The position numbers and the translations under genes are program-made. Shown here piece after piece: positions 36,623 to 45,112 of a stretch of 64,000 nucleotides of DNA. The first letter of the stretch is position 1. Each line of letters starts with the position of its first letter. Below the pieces are notes generated by a model. That model was given only the letters and a program-made list of their open reading frames with translations, was not told the DNA's origin and ran no database searches. Source of the DNA: an uncultured Bacteroidales bacterium (GTDB taxonomy: Bacteria; Bacteroidota; Bacteroidia; Bacteroidales; Bacteroidaceae); assembly GCA_902778625.1 (NCBI GenBank), contig CACYYM010000002.1:96050-160049 (forward strand), given 5' to 3'.

Positions 36623-37243
36623 TTACTCAGCTGCAGGAGCTTCTCCTCCGCCTTCCTCGGTCTTAGAAGCGGCGCTAATGGCACTTCTGGTCATCTTAAC
36701 CTGACAAACGACAACGCTGGGGCTGGTCACCATTTCGAGACCGTCGAAGCTGAGGTCAGCCACCTTGATGGTCTTGCCGAGAGCGAGGTTTGTGACGTCG
36801 ATGTTGAGGTTTTCGGGAATTGCAGTGTAGGGAGCGCGAACCTTGAGCTTGCGCACGTTTGCAGAGAGCTTACCACCGGCACGAACACCTTCTGCCAGTC
36901 CGTTCAGCTTGACGGGCACTTCCATCACGATGGGCTTCTTCTCTGTGATTTCGTAGAAGTCAACGTGGAGCAGACGGTCTGTTACAGGATGGAACTGGAG
37001 TTCCTTCATGATAGCCTTGCACTCCTTGCCGTCGATGTTGAGGTTCACGCTGTAGATGTCGGGAGAATAGACGAGCTTGCGGAGCTCTTCCTGAGTAGCG
37101 GTGAAACTCTTTGCAACGGGCTTGCCATTTTCCTTGGCTTCGCCATAGAGGTTGCAGGGGACTGCGCCAGCCTTGCGGATGTCGCGACAAGCCTTCTTAC
37201 CGGTTTCGGTGCGGGCTGTACCTTTTACGTCAATACTTTTCAT
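36623..37243 (-). CDS. rplY: 50S ribosomal protein bL25 (CTC form)
   Basis: A 206-residue 5S rRNA-binding ribosomal protein of the long CTC type: an N-terminal L25 domain (residues 1-95, GTARTETGKKACRDIRKAG) and a C-terminal TL5-like beta domain, ending in an Ala/Glu-rich tail. The frame is open upstream, but ATG 37243 gives the conserved MKSIDVKG start and the promoter lies at 37340-37371. It heads the operon that continues with pth; bL25-pth is a conserved pair in many bacteria. Confidence 0.96.
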   Translation of the reverse strand: MKSIDVKGTARTETGKKACRDIRKAGAVPCNLYGEAKENGKPVAKSFTATQEELRKLVYSPDIYSVNLNIDGKECKAIMKELQFHPVTDRLLHVDFYEITEKKPIVMEVPVKLNGLAEGVRAGGKLSANVRKLKVRAPYTAIPENLNIDVTNLALGKTIKVADLSFDGLEMVTSPSVVVCQVKMTRSAISAASKTEEGGGEAPAAE

Positions 37244-37339
37244 TTTTTGTTGTTTTGTGTTACTATAAATTAAGTTTTTTGTGCTTAATTCGCCATCACA
37301 CGTCTCTTTTCGAGCGGGTGCAAAGCTAATTTTGCGCGG

Positions 37340-37371
37340 CAAAGGTACAACATTTTTCCGAAACTGCCAAA
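37340..37371 (-). promoter_or_regulatory. Promoter of the bL25-pth-pepT-S4-dnaG operon
   Basis: On the minus strand, TTTG (37371-37368), a 20-bp spacer and TACCTTTG (37347-37340). A second -7-like box, TAGCTTTG, is at 37328-37321. The leader would be about 90 nt. Confidence 0.65.
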
Positions 37372-37474
37372 CAAAGGCGCAGAAAAAATGTTCCACGCTC
37401 CATTGAATCATTTCCAACTTAGGGTGTGAAACACCGATGAAATGGGCTTTTCCTTGAATTTTGCCTTGGTTCTG

Positions 37475-37620
37475 TGCTACAGTGCTACAGTTGCTACAGT
37501 TGAAAATATAGCTAACAAAAAGTCAAAATGAAATTTTATATTATATATATATAATATAAAGTAAATTTGAAGATGTGTATAACCATAAAATGAACTGTAG
37601 CAACTGTAGCACTGTAGCAC
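37475..37620. repeat. 146-bp inverted-repeat element, copy 2
   Basis: Perfect 28-bp arms at 37475-37502 and 37593-37620, built from GTGCTACA and GTTGCTACA units. Between them is a 24-bp perfect AT palindrome at 37537-37560. Total length equals copy 1 (1109-1254). The 37244-37905 gap otherwise holds the bL25 promoter and array 7. Confidence 0.88.
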
Positions 37621-37759
37621 CACAGACATGCCGTGAATAAGTTTGAAAAAAGTTGCCCCAAAATTCGTAAACCGCAACAAGTATGTCGTACCTTTGCATT
37701 GTGAATGAAAACACACCATGCTGAGAAGTTAAACACGACACGCTGCGGTGGCCAACGCA

Positions 37760-37825
37760 GCACGTTAAGTTGCTCAACTAAGCACGTTAAGTTGCTCAAC
37801 TTGGCACGTTAAGTTTGCTTACTCA
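37760..37825 (-). repeat. 22-bp tandem array 7 (three units)
   Basis: Three units with core AGCAACTTAACGTGC on the minus strand; the third is partly degenerate, and a scrambled copy may precede at about 37733-37759. It lies 80 bp beyond the M13 peptidase stop. Confidence 0.92.
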
Positions 37826-37905
37826 CCACAATATATGAAATAGGGACACGCAGCGGCGCATCCCTATCCCAAGAAGAAAGAATTTGACTTATTGAAAAAT
37901 GAAGG

Positions 37906-39945
37906 CTACCAGATGGTGACGCGCTTCTCCTTCGGCACGAACATTGGGTCGGATTCCGTGATTCCGAAGGCTTCGTACCAGGCGTCGATGTGCGGCATCT
38001 GTCCGTTCACGCGCCACATTCCCAGCTGGTGCGGGTCGCTCTTCACACGCTTCTGAATCTCCTCGTCGCGGATGTTCTGACCCCATACGTTGGCGTAGGC
38101 GAGGAAGAAACGCTGTTCGGGCGTGAAGCCGTCGATGTCGGCAAGCGGTGCATCCTTGGTGGCATTCTTGAAGGCTTGGAAAGCAACCATCAGTCCGCCG
38201 TGGTCGGCCATGTTCTCACCGAGTGTGAGCGAGCCGTTGGCATGAAGCCCAGGCAGAACCTCGATGCTGTCGTGGAACTCACGCATCACCTGAATGCGCT
38301 CCTCGAATTGCTTCGTGTCCTCCTCGCTCCACCAGGTTACGAGATTGCCGTTCTTGTCGTACTTGCTGCCCTGGTCGTCGAAGCCGTGCGTCATCTCATG
38401 TCCAATCACGACACCGATGGCTCCGTAGTTGAAGGCATCGTCGGCCTGCATGTCGAAGAAGGGCGGTTGCAGGATGCCTGCGGGGAAGCAAATCTCGTTG
38501 GTCGTGGGGTTGTAGTAGGCGTTGACGGTCTGCGGTGTCATGTACCATTCGTCGCGGTCAACGGGCTTGTTGAACTTGGTCTTGATCATGTCCTTGATGG
38601 CCCATTCGTTCACGGCAAGCATGTTCTGGAGGTAGTTGTCGCCAATCTCGAGGTCGCTGTAGTCCTTCCATTTGTCGGGATAGCCTACCTTGACGTAGAA
38701 GGCATCGAGTTTCTCGCGAGCCACCTTCTTCGTCTCGTCGCTCATCCATTCCTGCACGTCGATACGTTCGCCCAGAGCAATCTGCAGGTTCTTGATGAGC
38801 TTCTCCATGCGAGCCTTTGCTTCGGGCGGGAAATACTTTGCCACGTAGAGCTGTCCGAGGGCTTCGCCAAGGCCATCTTCAACTGCTGCAACAGCACGTT
38901 TCCAGCGCGGACGGTCTTCTTCCTTGCCGCTCAACACCTTGCCGTAGAAATTGAAGCTGAGGGCACGGCTGGCATCGTCGATGTAGGAGGCAACCATATC
39001 CATTGCGTGGAATAGATAGACGTTCTGCAGGGCTTCGGGTGTCTCTTCCTTCAGGACCTTTTCCACCTCGTGGATAGCGAGAGGCTGACCGAGGCAGACT
39101 TCCTTTACGCCCTCCATGTCGAAGTTCTTGAAGAAGCCGTCCCAATCGATGCCGGGGAACTGCTCCTTCAGCTCTGCGTAAGTGAGCTTGTTGTAGTTGG
39201 CCTCAGGGTCGCGAAGCTCTGTACGGCTCTTGCTTGCCTCTGCAATGCGCGTCTCGATGCGGAGGACGTCCTCGCTGATACGCTGTGCATCCTTCTCGCC
39301 AAAGCCAGTGTGGACAGAGAGGTCAACGATGTACTTCTTGAAGGCGGTTCGGATTTCCTCAGAGCGCGCGTCCTTGTCGAGGTAGTAGTCCTTCTGTCCG
39401 AGTGTGAGGCCGCCTTGAACGATGTTGACGAGGTTGTTCTTTGAGTCCTTCTCGTCGGCTCCGATGTACATTCCGAAGAGCCCCGGAACACCTTGCTTCT
39501 GCATGCGTGGCCACTCATTCTTGAGCCAGTTTGCTGTGATTTCGGGCTCGCACTGGTAGCCGTCGCAAAGCAGGAAGCCTTCGAGGGCGCCCCAATAGTG
39601 CTCGTTGAGGTTCACGCTGTCCATCGCCGAGTTGTAGAGGTCGGCAATCTTCTGAGCGATAGAGCCTTTCTCGTTCTCCTGGGAGGAGACTTCTTCGATG
39701 AGTGAGCGCAGACGTTCGTTGTTGTCCTCTCCAAGCTGGTCGAAAGAGCCGAAGCGGCTGTATTCGCCCGTCAGAGGATGAGCCTTCTGCCAACCGCCCG
39801 TAGCGTACATGTAAAAGTCTGTGCCGGGCTGATAGGTTGAGTCGAGGTTGGCAAGGTCGATACCTGATGCCAATTGCTTGCCATTAGGCGTGCAAGCTGC
39901 CATTGCTGTCAAAACAAAAGCCATAATCAGTTGATTCTTTTTCAT
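37906..39945 (-). CDS. M13-family (neprilysin-like) zinc metallopeptidase lipoprotein
   Basis: A 679-residue lipoprotein (signal to TAMAAC, Cys near residue 18) of the M13 family, which cleaves short peptides outside the inner membrane. The motifs NAYYNPTTNEICFPAGILQ, IGHEMTHGFDDQG (zinc HExxH) and LGENMADHGG (ExxxD) are all present toward the C-terminus. The start codon overlaps the stop of the BASS transporter gene in ATGA, so the two are coupled. Confidence 0.96.
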   Translation of the reverse strand: MKKNQLIMAFVLTAMAACTPNGKQLASGIDLANLDSTYQPGTDFYMYATGGWQKAHPLTGEYSRFGSFDQLGEDNNERLRSLIEEVSSQENEKGSIAQKIADLYNSAMDSVNLNEHYWGALEGFLLCDGYQCEPEITANWLKNEWPRMQKQGVPGLFGMYIGADEKDSKNNLVNIVQGGLTLGQKDYYLDKDARSEEIRTAFKKYIVDLSVHTGFGEKDAQRISEDVLRIETRIAEASKSRTELRDPEANYNKLTYAELKEQFPGIDWDGFFKNFDMEGVKEVCLGQPLAIHEVEKVLKEETPEALQNVYLFHAMDMVASYIDDASRALSFNFYGKVLSGKEEDRPRWKRAVAAVEDGLGEALGQLYVAKYFPPEAKARMEKLIKNLQIALGERIDVQEWMSDETKKVAREKLDAFYVKVGYPDKWKDYSDLEIGDNYLQNMLAVNEWAIKDMIKTKFNKPVDRDEWYMTPQTVNAYYNPTTNEICFPAGILQPPFFDMQADDAFNYGAIGVVIGHEMTHGFDDQGSKYDKNGNLVTWWSEEDTKQFEERIQVMREFHDSIEVLPGLHANGSLTLGENMADHGGLMVAFQAFKNATKDAPLADIDGFTPEQRFFLAYANVWGQNIRDEEIQKRVKSDPHQLGMWRVNGQMPHIDAWYEAFGITESDPMFVPKEKRVTIW

Positions 39946-40886
39946 TTGAAGATTGAATTTATATGTTTTGAATTTGAAAATATTCTTGCAGCCAAAGCTC
40001 CGCTGATGTTGTGCCAAACGCTGAAGATAGCTCCAGGAACGGTGGCAAGCGGATAAGCCGCGAAGTGCATGTTAGCCAGGGAAGAAGCCAGTCCGCTATT
40101 CTGCATTCCTACCTCTATGCTGAGAGCAACACACTTTGGTTTCTCCAAACGCAACAGGCGTCCTATCGCGAAACCCAGCGAGAGCCCAAGCAGGTTGTGA
40201 AGTATGACGACAAGGATGACTATCATCCCGCCAAGCATCAAGCGGTCGGCATTGTGCGACACAACTATTCCCACCGTAATGGCAATCGCCAGCGATGAGA
40301 AGGCAGGCAGATAGGGCGTTACGGTTTTCGTGAGTCTGGGCAAGAAATGTTGGCAAAGCAATCCGGCAATGATAGGTGCTATCACCACATAGACAATGCT
40401 CAGCAACATTCCCAGCGTATCAACATTAACCATTGTTCCTGCCATTAGCCAGACGAGCAAAGGCGTCACAATGGGAGCGAGTAGGGTAGAGCAAGCTGTC
40501 ATTCCAACGGAAAGCGCCAAATCGCCCTTCGCGAGGTAAGTGATGACATTCGAAGCCGTTCCTCCAGGGCAACAGCCCACGAGTATCACGCCAAGCGCCA
40601 GTTCCTTCGGAAGCGAGAAAGCAAGCGTCAGCAACCAGGCCAGCAAAGGCATGATGGTGAACTGCGCAAGGCAACCGATGAGAATATCCTTTGGTCGGCT
40701 CAGCACAATCTTGAAGTCCTTTGGCGAAAGCGTCAGTCCCATTCCGAACATGATGACGCCCAGCATCGGATTGATGGTCTTCGTCTCAATCCAATCGAAC
40801 GAAGCAGGCACAAACATTGCCACTGCCGCCACCAAGAGCACTAGCAAACCCATCCATTGGGCTATGAAATCACATACCTTCTTCAT
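39942..40886 (-). CDS. Bile acid:sodium symporter (BASS) family transporter
   Basis: A 314-residue inner-membrane protein with about nine hydrophobic segments, of the SBF/BASS family. GCCPGGTASNVITYLAKGD and VGMQNSGLASSLA are the family's crossover motifs. Bacterial members take up bile acids, pantoate or other organic acids with sodium; the substrate here is unknown. ATG 40886 is chosen at the edge of a 7-bp microarray. It is coupled to the M13 peptidase gene. Confidence 0.88.
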   Translation of the reverse strand: MKKVCDFIAQWMGLLVLLVAAVAMFVPASFDWIETKTINPMLGVIMFGMGLTLSPKDFKIVLSRPKDILIGCLAQFTIMPLLAWLLTLAFSLPKELALGVILVGCCPGGTASNVITYLAKGDLALSVGMTACSTLLAPIVTPLLVWLMAGTMVNVDTLGMLLSIVYVVIAPIIAGLLCQHFLPRLTKTVTPYLPAFSSLAIAITVGIVVSHNADRLMLGGMIVILVVILHNLLGLSLGFAIGRLLRLEKPKCVALSIEVGMQNSGLASSLANMHFAAYPLATVPGAIFSVWHNISGALAARIFSNSKHINSIFK

Positions 40887-40920
40887 AACTCTTAACTCTA
40901 AACTCTTAACTATCAACTAA
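40886..40920 (-). repeat. 7-bp-period microarray between ABC-F and BASS genes
   Basis: Five plus-strand 7-bp units (TAACTCT, TAACTCT, AAACTCT, TAACTAT, CAACTAA) fill the gap and overlap both the BASS start and the ABC-F stop codon (40917-40919). Confidence 0.88.
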
Positions 40921-42821
40921 ATTAGCGCCTCCCATTCCTCCTCGGCTTGTTTGAGTTGTGCTTTCAACTTCCCATGCTTCTCGTAGAGCGAAACATCCTG
41001 ACTGCCTTCTGGTGTTGACATCTGGTCTTCCAGGATGCGAATGGCGGCTTCCAACTGCGTCACCTTGTCCTCAGCTTCTTGCAAAGCCTTCTCTTTTCGC
41101 TTTTGCTCACGAGCCAAAGCCTTCTGCTCGGCATAGGAGGCAGCCCCATTGCTTGGAGCCGTTTCTTCCTGTTTGACAGGAGCAGGCGAGGACATATTGA
41201 GCTGGCTCAGACTCTCTATGTTTTTACTTCTCAGATAATCGTAGATTCCTCCCAGATGCTCGCGCACCTTTCCGCCGCCGAACTCATAGACTTTCGTCAC
41301 AAGTCCGTCGAGGAACTCGCGGTCGTGGCTCACCACAATAACTGTACCGTCGAAGTCGCGAATGGCAGCTTTGAGCACATCCTTCGAACGCATATCGAGG
41401 TGATTGGTCGGTTCATCGAGGATGAGACAGTTCACGGGTTCGAGCAGCAACTTAATCATTGCCAAACGTGTGCGTTCGCCTCCAGAAAGGAACTTCACCT
41501 TCTTGTCACTTGCTTCGCCACCAAACATGAAGGCGCCAAGAATGTCGCGTATCTTGAGCCGAATGTCACCTCTTGCCACACGGTCTATTGTGTCGAATAC
41601 GGTGTATTCTTCTTCGAGCAGTTGCGCTTGGTTCTGTGCAAAGTATCCTATCTGCACATTGTGCCCTACCTTGAGGTTTCCGTCGAAGGGAATTTCGCCC
41701 ATGATGCACTTCACGAGTGTCGTCTTGCCTTCGCCGTTTCGTCCTACGAAAGCCACTTTCTCGCCTCTTCTGATGGTGAGATTGACGTTCTTGAAGACGC
41801 AATGCTCTCCGTAGCTCTTGCCCACCTCATCGCAAATGACGGGGAAGTCGCCACTTCGCATCGAGCAAGTGAACTTGAGGCGCAGGGCCGAGTTGTCCAC
41901 CTCATCCACTTCGATGGGCACAATCTTCTCAAGTTGTCTAATTTTCTGCTGAACCTGAATGGCTTTCGTGGCTTGATAGCGGAAACGCTCTATGAAGGCT
42001 TTAGCATCTGCAATCTCTTTCTGCTGATTCTCGAGGGCACGAAGTTGTTGCTCGCGACGCTCGGCATGAAGCGCGACATATTCGTCGTACTTCACCTTAT
42101 AGTCGTAGATTTTACCGCAACTGATTTCGATGGTGCGGTTCGTTACATTATTAATAAACGCGCGATCATGGCTGACGAGCACAACGGCATTTGCACTTGT
42201 CTGCAGGAAGTTCTCGAGCCACTGAATGCTCTCAATGTCGAGGTGATTCGTTGGCTCATCAAGGAGAAGCACATCGGGGTGCTGAAGCAAAAGTTTTGCC
42301 AGTTCGATACGCATTCTCCAGCCTCCGCTAAACTCGCTCGTAGGGCGGTCCAAGTCCTCTCGTTTGAAGCCAAGACCTTGCAGAGTTCGCTCCAATTCCG
42401 CCTGATAGTTCAAGCCTCCCATCATTTGGAAATGCTCGTTCAGGTGCGTAAAGCGTTCCACGAGCTGCATGTATGCTTCGCTCTCGTAATCAGTACGTTC
42501 TGCAAGTTGATTATTGAGACGCGTGAGCTCGTTGTTCATCTCAGTGATGTGCTCGAAGGCACGTTCTGCTTCCTCTCGGACAGTTCGTTCGTCATTGAGG
42601 ATCATTACCTGCGGAAGGTATGCAACAGTAGCGTTACGAGGCATAGAGACAGAGCCGCTTGTTGGCTGCTGAATGCCTGCGATAATCTTTAGCATCGTGC
42701 TCTTTCCAGCACCGTTCTTGCCAACAAGGGCGATTCGGTCGTGCTCGTTGATGACGTAACTGATGTCATTGAAGAGCGGTCGGGCGCTAAATTCTACACT
42801 TAAATTGTCTATTGAAACCAT
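40917..42821 (-). CDS. ABC-F family ATPase
   Basis: A 634-residue soluble protein with two ABC modules and no membrane domain: Walker A GKNGAGKS (about 36-43) and GRNGEGKT (about 365), signatures SGGWRMR and SGGERTR, and a linker between them. A C-terminal coiled-coil of about 70 residues follows an Ala/Pro/Glu linker. ABC-F proteins act on the ribosome E site; this looks like the Uup/YdiF-type housekeeping group rather than a resistance factor. ATG 42821 is chosen, ten bases after a TATCTTTG box (42832-42839). Confidence 0.93.
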   Translation of the reverse strand: MVSIDNLSVEFSARPLFNDISYVINEHDRIALVGKNGAGKSTMLKIIAGIQQPTSGSVSMPRNATVAYLPQVMILNDERTVREEAERAFEHITEMNNELTRLNNQLAERTDYESEAYMQLVERFTHLNEHFQMMGGLNYQAELERTLQGLGFKREDLDRPTSEFSGGWRMRIELAKLLLQHPDVLLLDEPTNHLDIESIQWLENFLQTSANAVVLVSHDRAFINNVTNRTIEISCGKIYDYKVKYDEYVALHAERREQQLRALENQQKEIADAKAFIERFRYQATKAIQVQQKIRQLEKIVPIEVDEVDNSALRLKFTCSMRSGDFPVICDEVGKSYGEHCVFKNVNLTIRRGEKVAFVGRNGEGKTTLVKCIMGEIPFDGNLKVGHNVQIGYFAQNQAQLLEEEYTVFDTIDRVARGDIRLKIRDILGAFMFGGEASDKKVKFLSGGERTRLAMIKLLLEPVNCLILDEPTNHLDMRSKDVLKAAIRDFDGTVIVVSHDREFLDGLVTKVYEFGGGKVREHLGGIYDYLRSKNIESLSQLNMSSPAPVKQEETAPSNGAASYAEQKALAREQKRKEKALQEAEDKVTQLEAAIRILEDQMSTPEGSQDVSLYEKHGKLKAQLKQAEEEWEALI

Positions 42822-42831
42822 AAATCGGATG

Positions 42832-42839
42832 CAAAGATA
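42832..42839 (-). promoter_or_regulatory. -7 box of the ABC-F gene
   Basis: TATCTTTG on the minus strand fits TAnnTTTG and ends ten bases before the start codon, giving a leader of only a few nucleotides. Confidence 0.5.
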
Positions 42840-42843
42840 CAAA

Positions 42844-42871
42844 ATAATCCCTAATCTCTAATCCCTAATCC
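42844..42871. repeat. 7-bp-period microarray between divergent ABC-F and BspA-like genes
   Basis: Units ATAATCC, CTAATCT, CTAATCC and CTAATCC lie between the two opposed -7 boxes. Confidence 0.85.
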
Positions 42872-42883
42872 AAATTTATTTTA

Positions 42884-42891
42884 TATCTTTG
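42884..42891 (+). promoter_or_regulatory. -7 box of the BspA-like lipoprotein gene
   Basis: TATCTTTG fits TAnnTTTG and lies 36 nt before ATG 42928. Confidence 0.5.
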
Positions 42892-42927
42892 CCCTCACAA
42901 ACGTATAAACTTATAACCTCACGAACT

Positions 42928-43785
42928 ATGAACAAGAAAGTTTTCAGTGCATTAGCAGCACTCAGCCTGCTCTTCACTCTGAGCAGCTGCGACAAGAAGG
43001 ACGCTACTCAGGAAAAGAAAGTTAAGGTGGAGAAGGAAGCAACCGAAACACCCGCAAAGGACATCTTCTTCTACACAAGCAAGCACCGCAAAGAGAAGTA
43101 TCAGCCTACGGAAGAGAAGATGGGCTTCGGCTCGCAGATTATGGACATCGCAGAGTACGAGTTCAAGGACAACAAGAACATCAAGGAACTTTGGATAGCG
43201 CCGCAGATTCAGCACATCGCAAGTGGCGCTTTTGCTGGCTGTACTTCGCTTGAGAAGGTACATTTCCAAGGCGAAATACCAGTCGTTAACGATGGCGCAT
43301 TCGAAGGTTGCACGGCCTTGAAGAACCTTCGCATAGACGTCTATACCGTTGGCGTTGATGCATTTAAGAACTGCACGTCGCTCGAGACAGCCCGTTTCGG
43401 CGAACACATTTGGTGGCTTCGTGTCGGAGCTTTCGAAAACTGCAAGAAACTCAAGAGCGTTCTGATGGGCATCACGATGAAGAAGATAGACGATGGTGCA
43501 TTCTCTGGCTGCACAGGTATCGAGGAATTCACTGTCCCCAACGACTTCAAGAACCGCATGTTCGGCCTCGTTTCCGAGTCGGCTGCAAAATGGAAGAAAG
43601 TCTATCTGCTCAGCACAGAGTTCTATCCCGTGCCGAAGAACTGCACCCCCAACAAGGGCTGCACGCTCTACGTGCCAGACGCCTTCCTTGCTCAGTTCAA
43701 AGGCGATGCAGGCTGGCAGCAGTTCGGTGCTATCGAACCACTCTCGAAGAGTAAATACTTTACTGCCGAAGGTTTCTGGAAGTAA
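42928..43785 (+). CDS. BspA-type leucine-rich repeat lipoprotein
   Basis: A 285-residue lipoprotein (signal LLFTLSSC, Cys near residue 21) followed by a charged linker and about six BspA/LRR_5 repeats, seen as repeated IxxGAFxGCTSLExVxF patterns (SGAFAGCTSLEKVHF, DGAFEGCTALKNLRI, DAFKNCTSLETARF, DGAFSGCTGIEEFTV). Such proteins are surface adhesins or binding proteins in oral and gut Bacteroidales. It is monocistronic and ends at a strong terminator formed by the repeats of array 8. Confidence 0.88.
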   Translation: MNKKVFSALAALSLLFTLSSCDKKDATQEKKVKVEKEATETPAKDIFFYTSKHRKEKYQPTEEKMGFGSQIMDIAEYEFKDNKNIKELWIAPQIQHIASGAFAGCTSLEKVHFQGEIPVVNDGAFEGCTALKNLRIDVYTVGVDAFKNCTSLETARFGEHIWWLRVGAFENCKKLKSVLMGITMKKIDDGAFSGCTGIEEFTVPNDFKNRMFGLVSESAAKWKKVYLLSTEFYPVPKNCTPNKGCTLYVPDAFLAQFKGDAGWQQFGAIEPLSKSKYFTAEGFWK

Positions 43786-43801
43786 AGCTTACACAAGGAC
43801 T

Positions 43802-43845
43802 GCAAACATAACGTGTCGTGTTTGCAAACATAACGTGTTAAAATA
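43802..43845 (+). repeat. 22-bp tandem array 8 (two direct units)
   Basis: Two units with core GCAAACATAACGTGT, the second diverging at its end. Immediately downstream, two further unit-like sequences are arranged head to head and form the terminator at 43851-43890. Confidence 0.88.
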
Positions 43846-43850
43846 CAAAT

Positions 43851-43890
43851 TAAGCGTGCTTAGTTGATGAACTAGGCACGCTTAGTTTTT
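43851..43890. terminator. Strong intrinsic terminator between convergent genes
   Basis: A 15-bp stem with one mismatch (43851-43865 and 43870-43884) and a GATG loop is followed by GTTTTT. The arms read TAAGCGTGCTTAGTT and its near complement, so they contain the GCGTG core of the 22-bp family in inverted orientation. It can also act on the minus strand, where T-rich sequence follows. Confidence 0.85.
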
Positions 43891-43908
43891 ACTCTACCTT
43901 TGGAATCC

Positions 43909-45099
43909 TTAGCAGAGGGCTTGCGTGTCGAGGGCTATCATCAGTTCCTCGTCGGTGGGGATGCAGCAGACGGTCACCTTGCTGTCGTCTGCGCTGAGGA
44001 TTGCTTCCGTAGCGCGGCAGCTGCGGTTTCTGGTTACGTCCATCTTGACGCCCATGTACTCGAGGCCGTTTGTTGCGCCCTCGCGCACTTCCCACTGGTT
44101 CTCGCCTGCGCCGCCAGTAAAGAGGATGATATCGACGCCACCCATTGCTGCGGCATAAGCACCGATGTACTTCTTGATGCGATAGGTGTACATCTCCTTT
44201 GCCAGGCGTGCTTTGTCGTTGCCTGCAGCGATGCCTGCAAGGATGTCGCGGAAGTCGCTGCTTCCTTCGCTCACACCTGCAAGGCCCGACTTCTTGTTTA
44301 GCAAATCAGAGATGCCCTTCGTGTCGAGGTTGAACTTGTCCATCAAGTAAGTGACAGCTCCAGCATCAATATCGCCAGTACGTGTGCCCATCATTAGACC
44401 TTCAAGAGGCGTCAAGCCCATCGAAGTATCGACGCACTTGCCGTACTTCACGGCTGCAATCGAAGCGCCGTTGCCGATGTGGCAAGTGATGATTCGCTTG
44501 TCCTCGGGTTTGCAGCCAAGGAACTCGCAAACACGCTGACTCACGTAGCGATGACTCGTTCCGTGGAAGCCGTAACGACGCACGCCATACTCCTTGTAAA
44601 GGTTGTAGGGAAGTGCATACATATATGCGTAATCGGGCATCGTTTGGTGGAAAGCGGTATCGAACACGCCCACTTGCGGAATGTTGGGCAGAAGTGCTGT
44701 AACGGCATTCACGCCCTTGATGTTGGCAGGATTATGAAGAGGTGCAAGGTCATTACACTCAGCGAAAGCCTTCATCACTTCGGGCGTCAGGCGAACCGAC
44801 TTGTTGAACTTCTCTCCGCCATGCACCATGCGATGTCCTACTGCATCAAGCTCGTCGAGGCTCTTCAGCACGGCGTACTCGCCACTTGTTAGCACTTCGA
44901 AGATGAACTGCACGCCAGCGGTGTGTTCCTTGATGGGGTGCTCCCATTTGTGCTTCTCGCCATTGAGCTTGACTGTTATAAACGAATCGGGCAGACCAAT
45001 CTTCTCAATGCCGCCACTCGTGATGACGGACTGGTCGTCCATGTTGTAAAGCGCATATTTAATTGAACTGCTGCCGCAGTTGAGAACTAATATCTTCAT
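43909..45099 (-). CDS. ackA: Acetate kinase
   Basis: It converts acetyl phosphate and ADP to acetate and ATP. The 396-residue protein has both PROSITE-type signatures: LVLNCGSSSIKYALY at the N-terminus and YGFHGTSHRYVS at about residue 175. FTGGAGENQWEVRE near the C-terminus is also conserved. It follows pta after 13 bp, the usual acetate-fermentation pair, and ends the folP-cdaA-pta-ackA run. Confidence 0.98.
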   Translation of the reverse strand: MKILVLNCGSSSIKYALYNMDDQSVITSGGIEKIGLPDSFITVKLNGEKHKWEHPIKEHTAGVQFIFEVLTSGEYAVLKSLDELDAVGHRMVHGGEKFNKSVRLTPEVMKAFAECNDLAPLHNPANIKGVNAVTALLPNIPQVGVFDTAFHQTMPDYAYMYALPYNLYKEYGVRRYGFHGTSHRYVSQRVCEFLGCKPEDKRIITCHIGNGASIAAVKYGKCVDTSMGLTPLEGLMMGTRTGDIDAGAVTYLMDKFNLDTKGISDLLNKKSGLAGVSEGSSDFRDILAGIAAGNDKARLAKEMYTYRIKKYIGAYAAAMGGVDIILFTGGAGENQWEVREGATNGLEYMGVKMDVTRNRSCRATEAILSADDSKVTVCCIPTDEELMIALDTQALC

Positions 45100-45112
45100 A
45101 TTGTTTCAGGTT

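Noticed and set aside
37705..37812. A 35-residue plus-strand frame (MKTHHAEKL...) eight bases after a TACCTTTG box
   Set aside because: Its second half is translated array-7 repeat, and no -33 element supports the promoter; probably chance.
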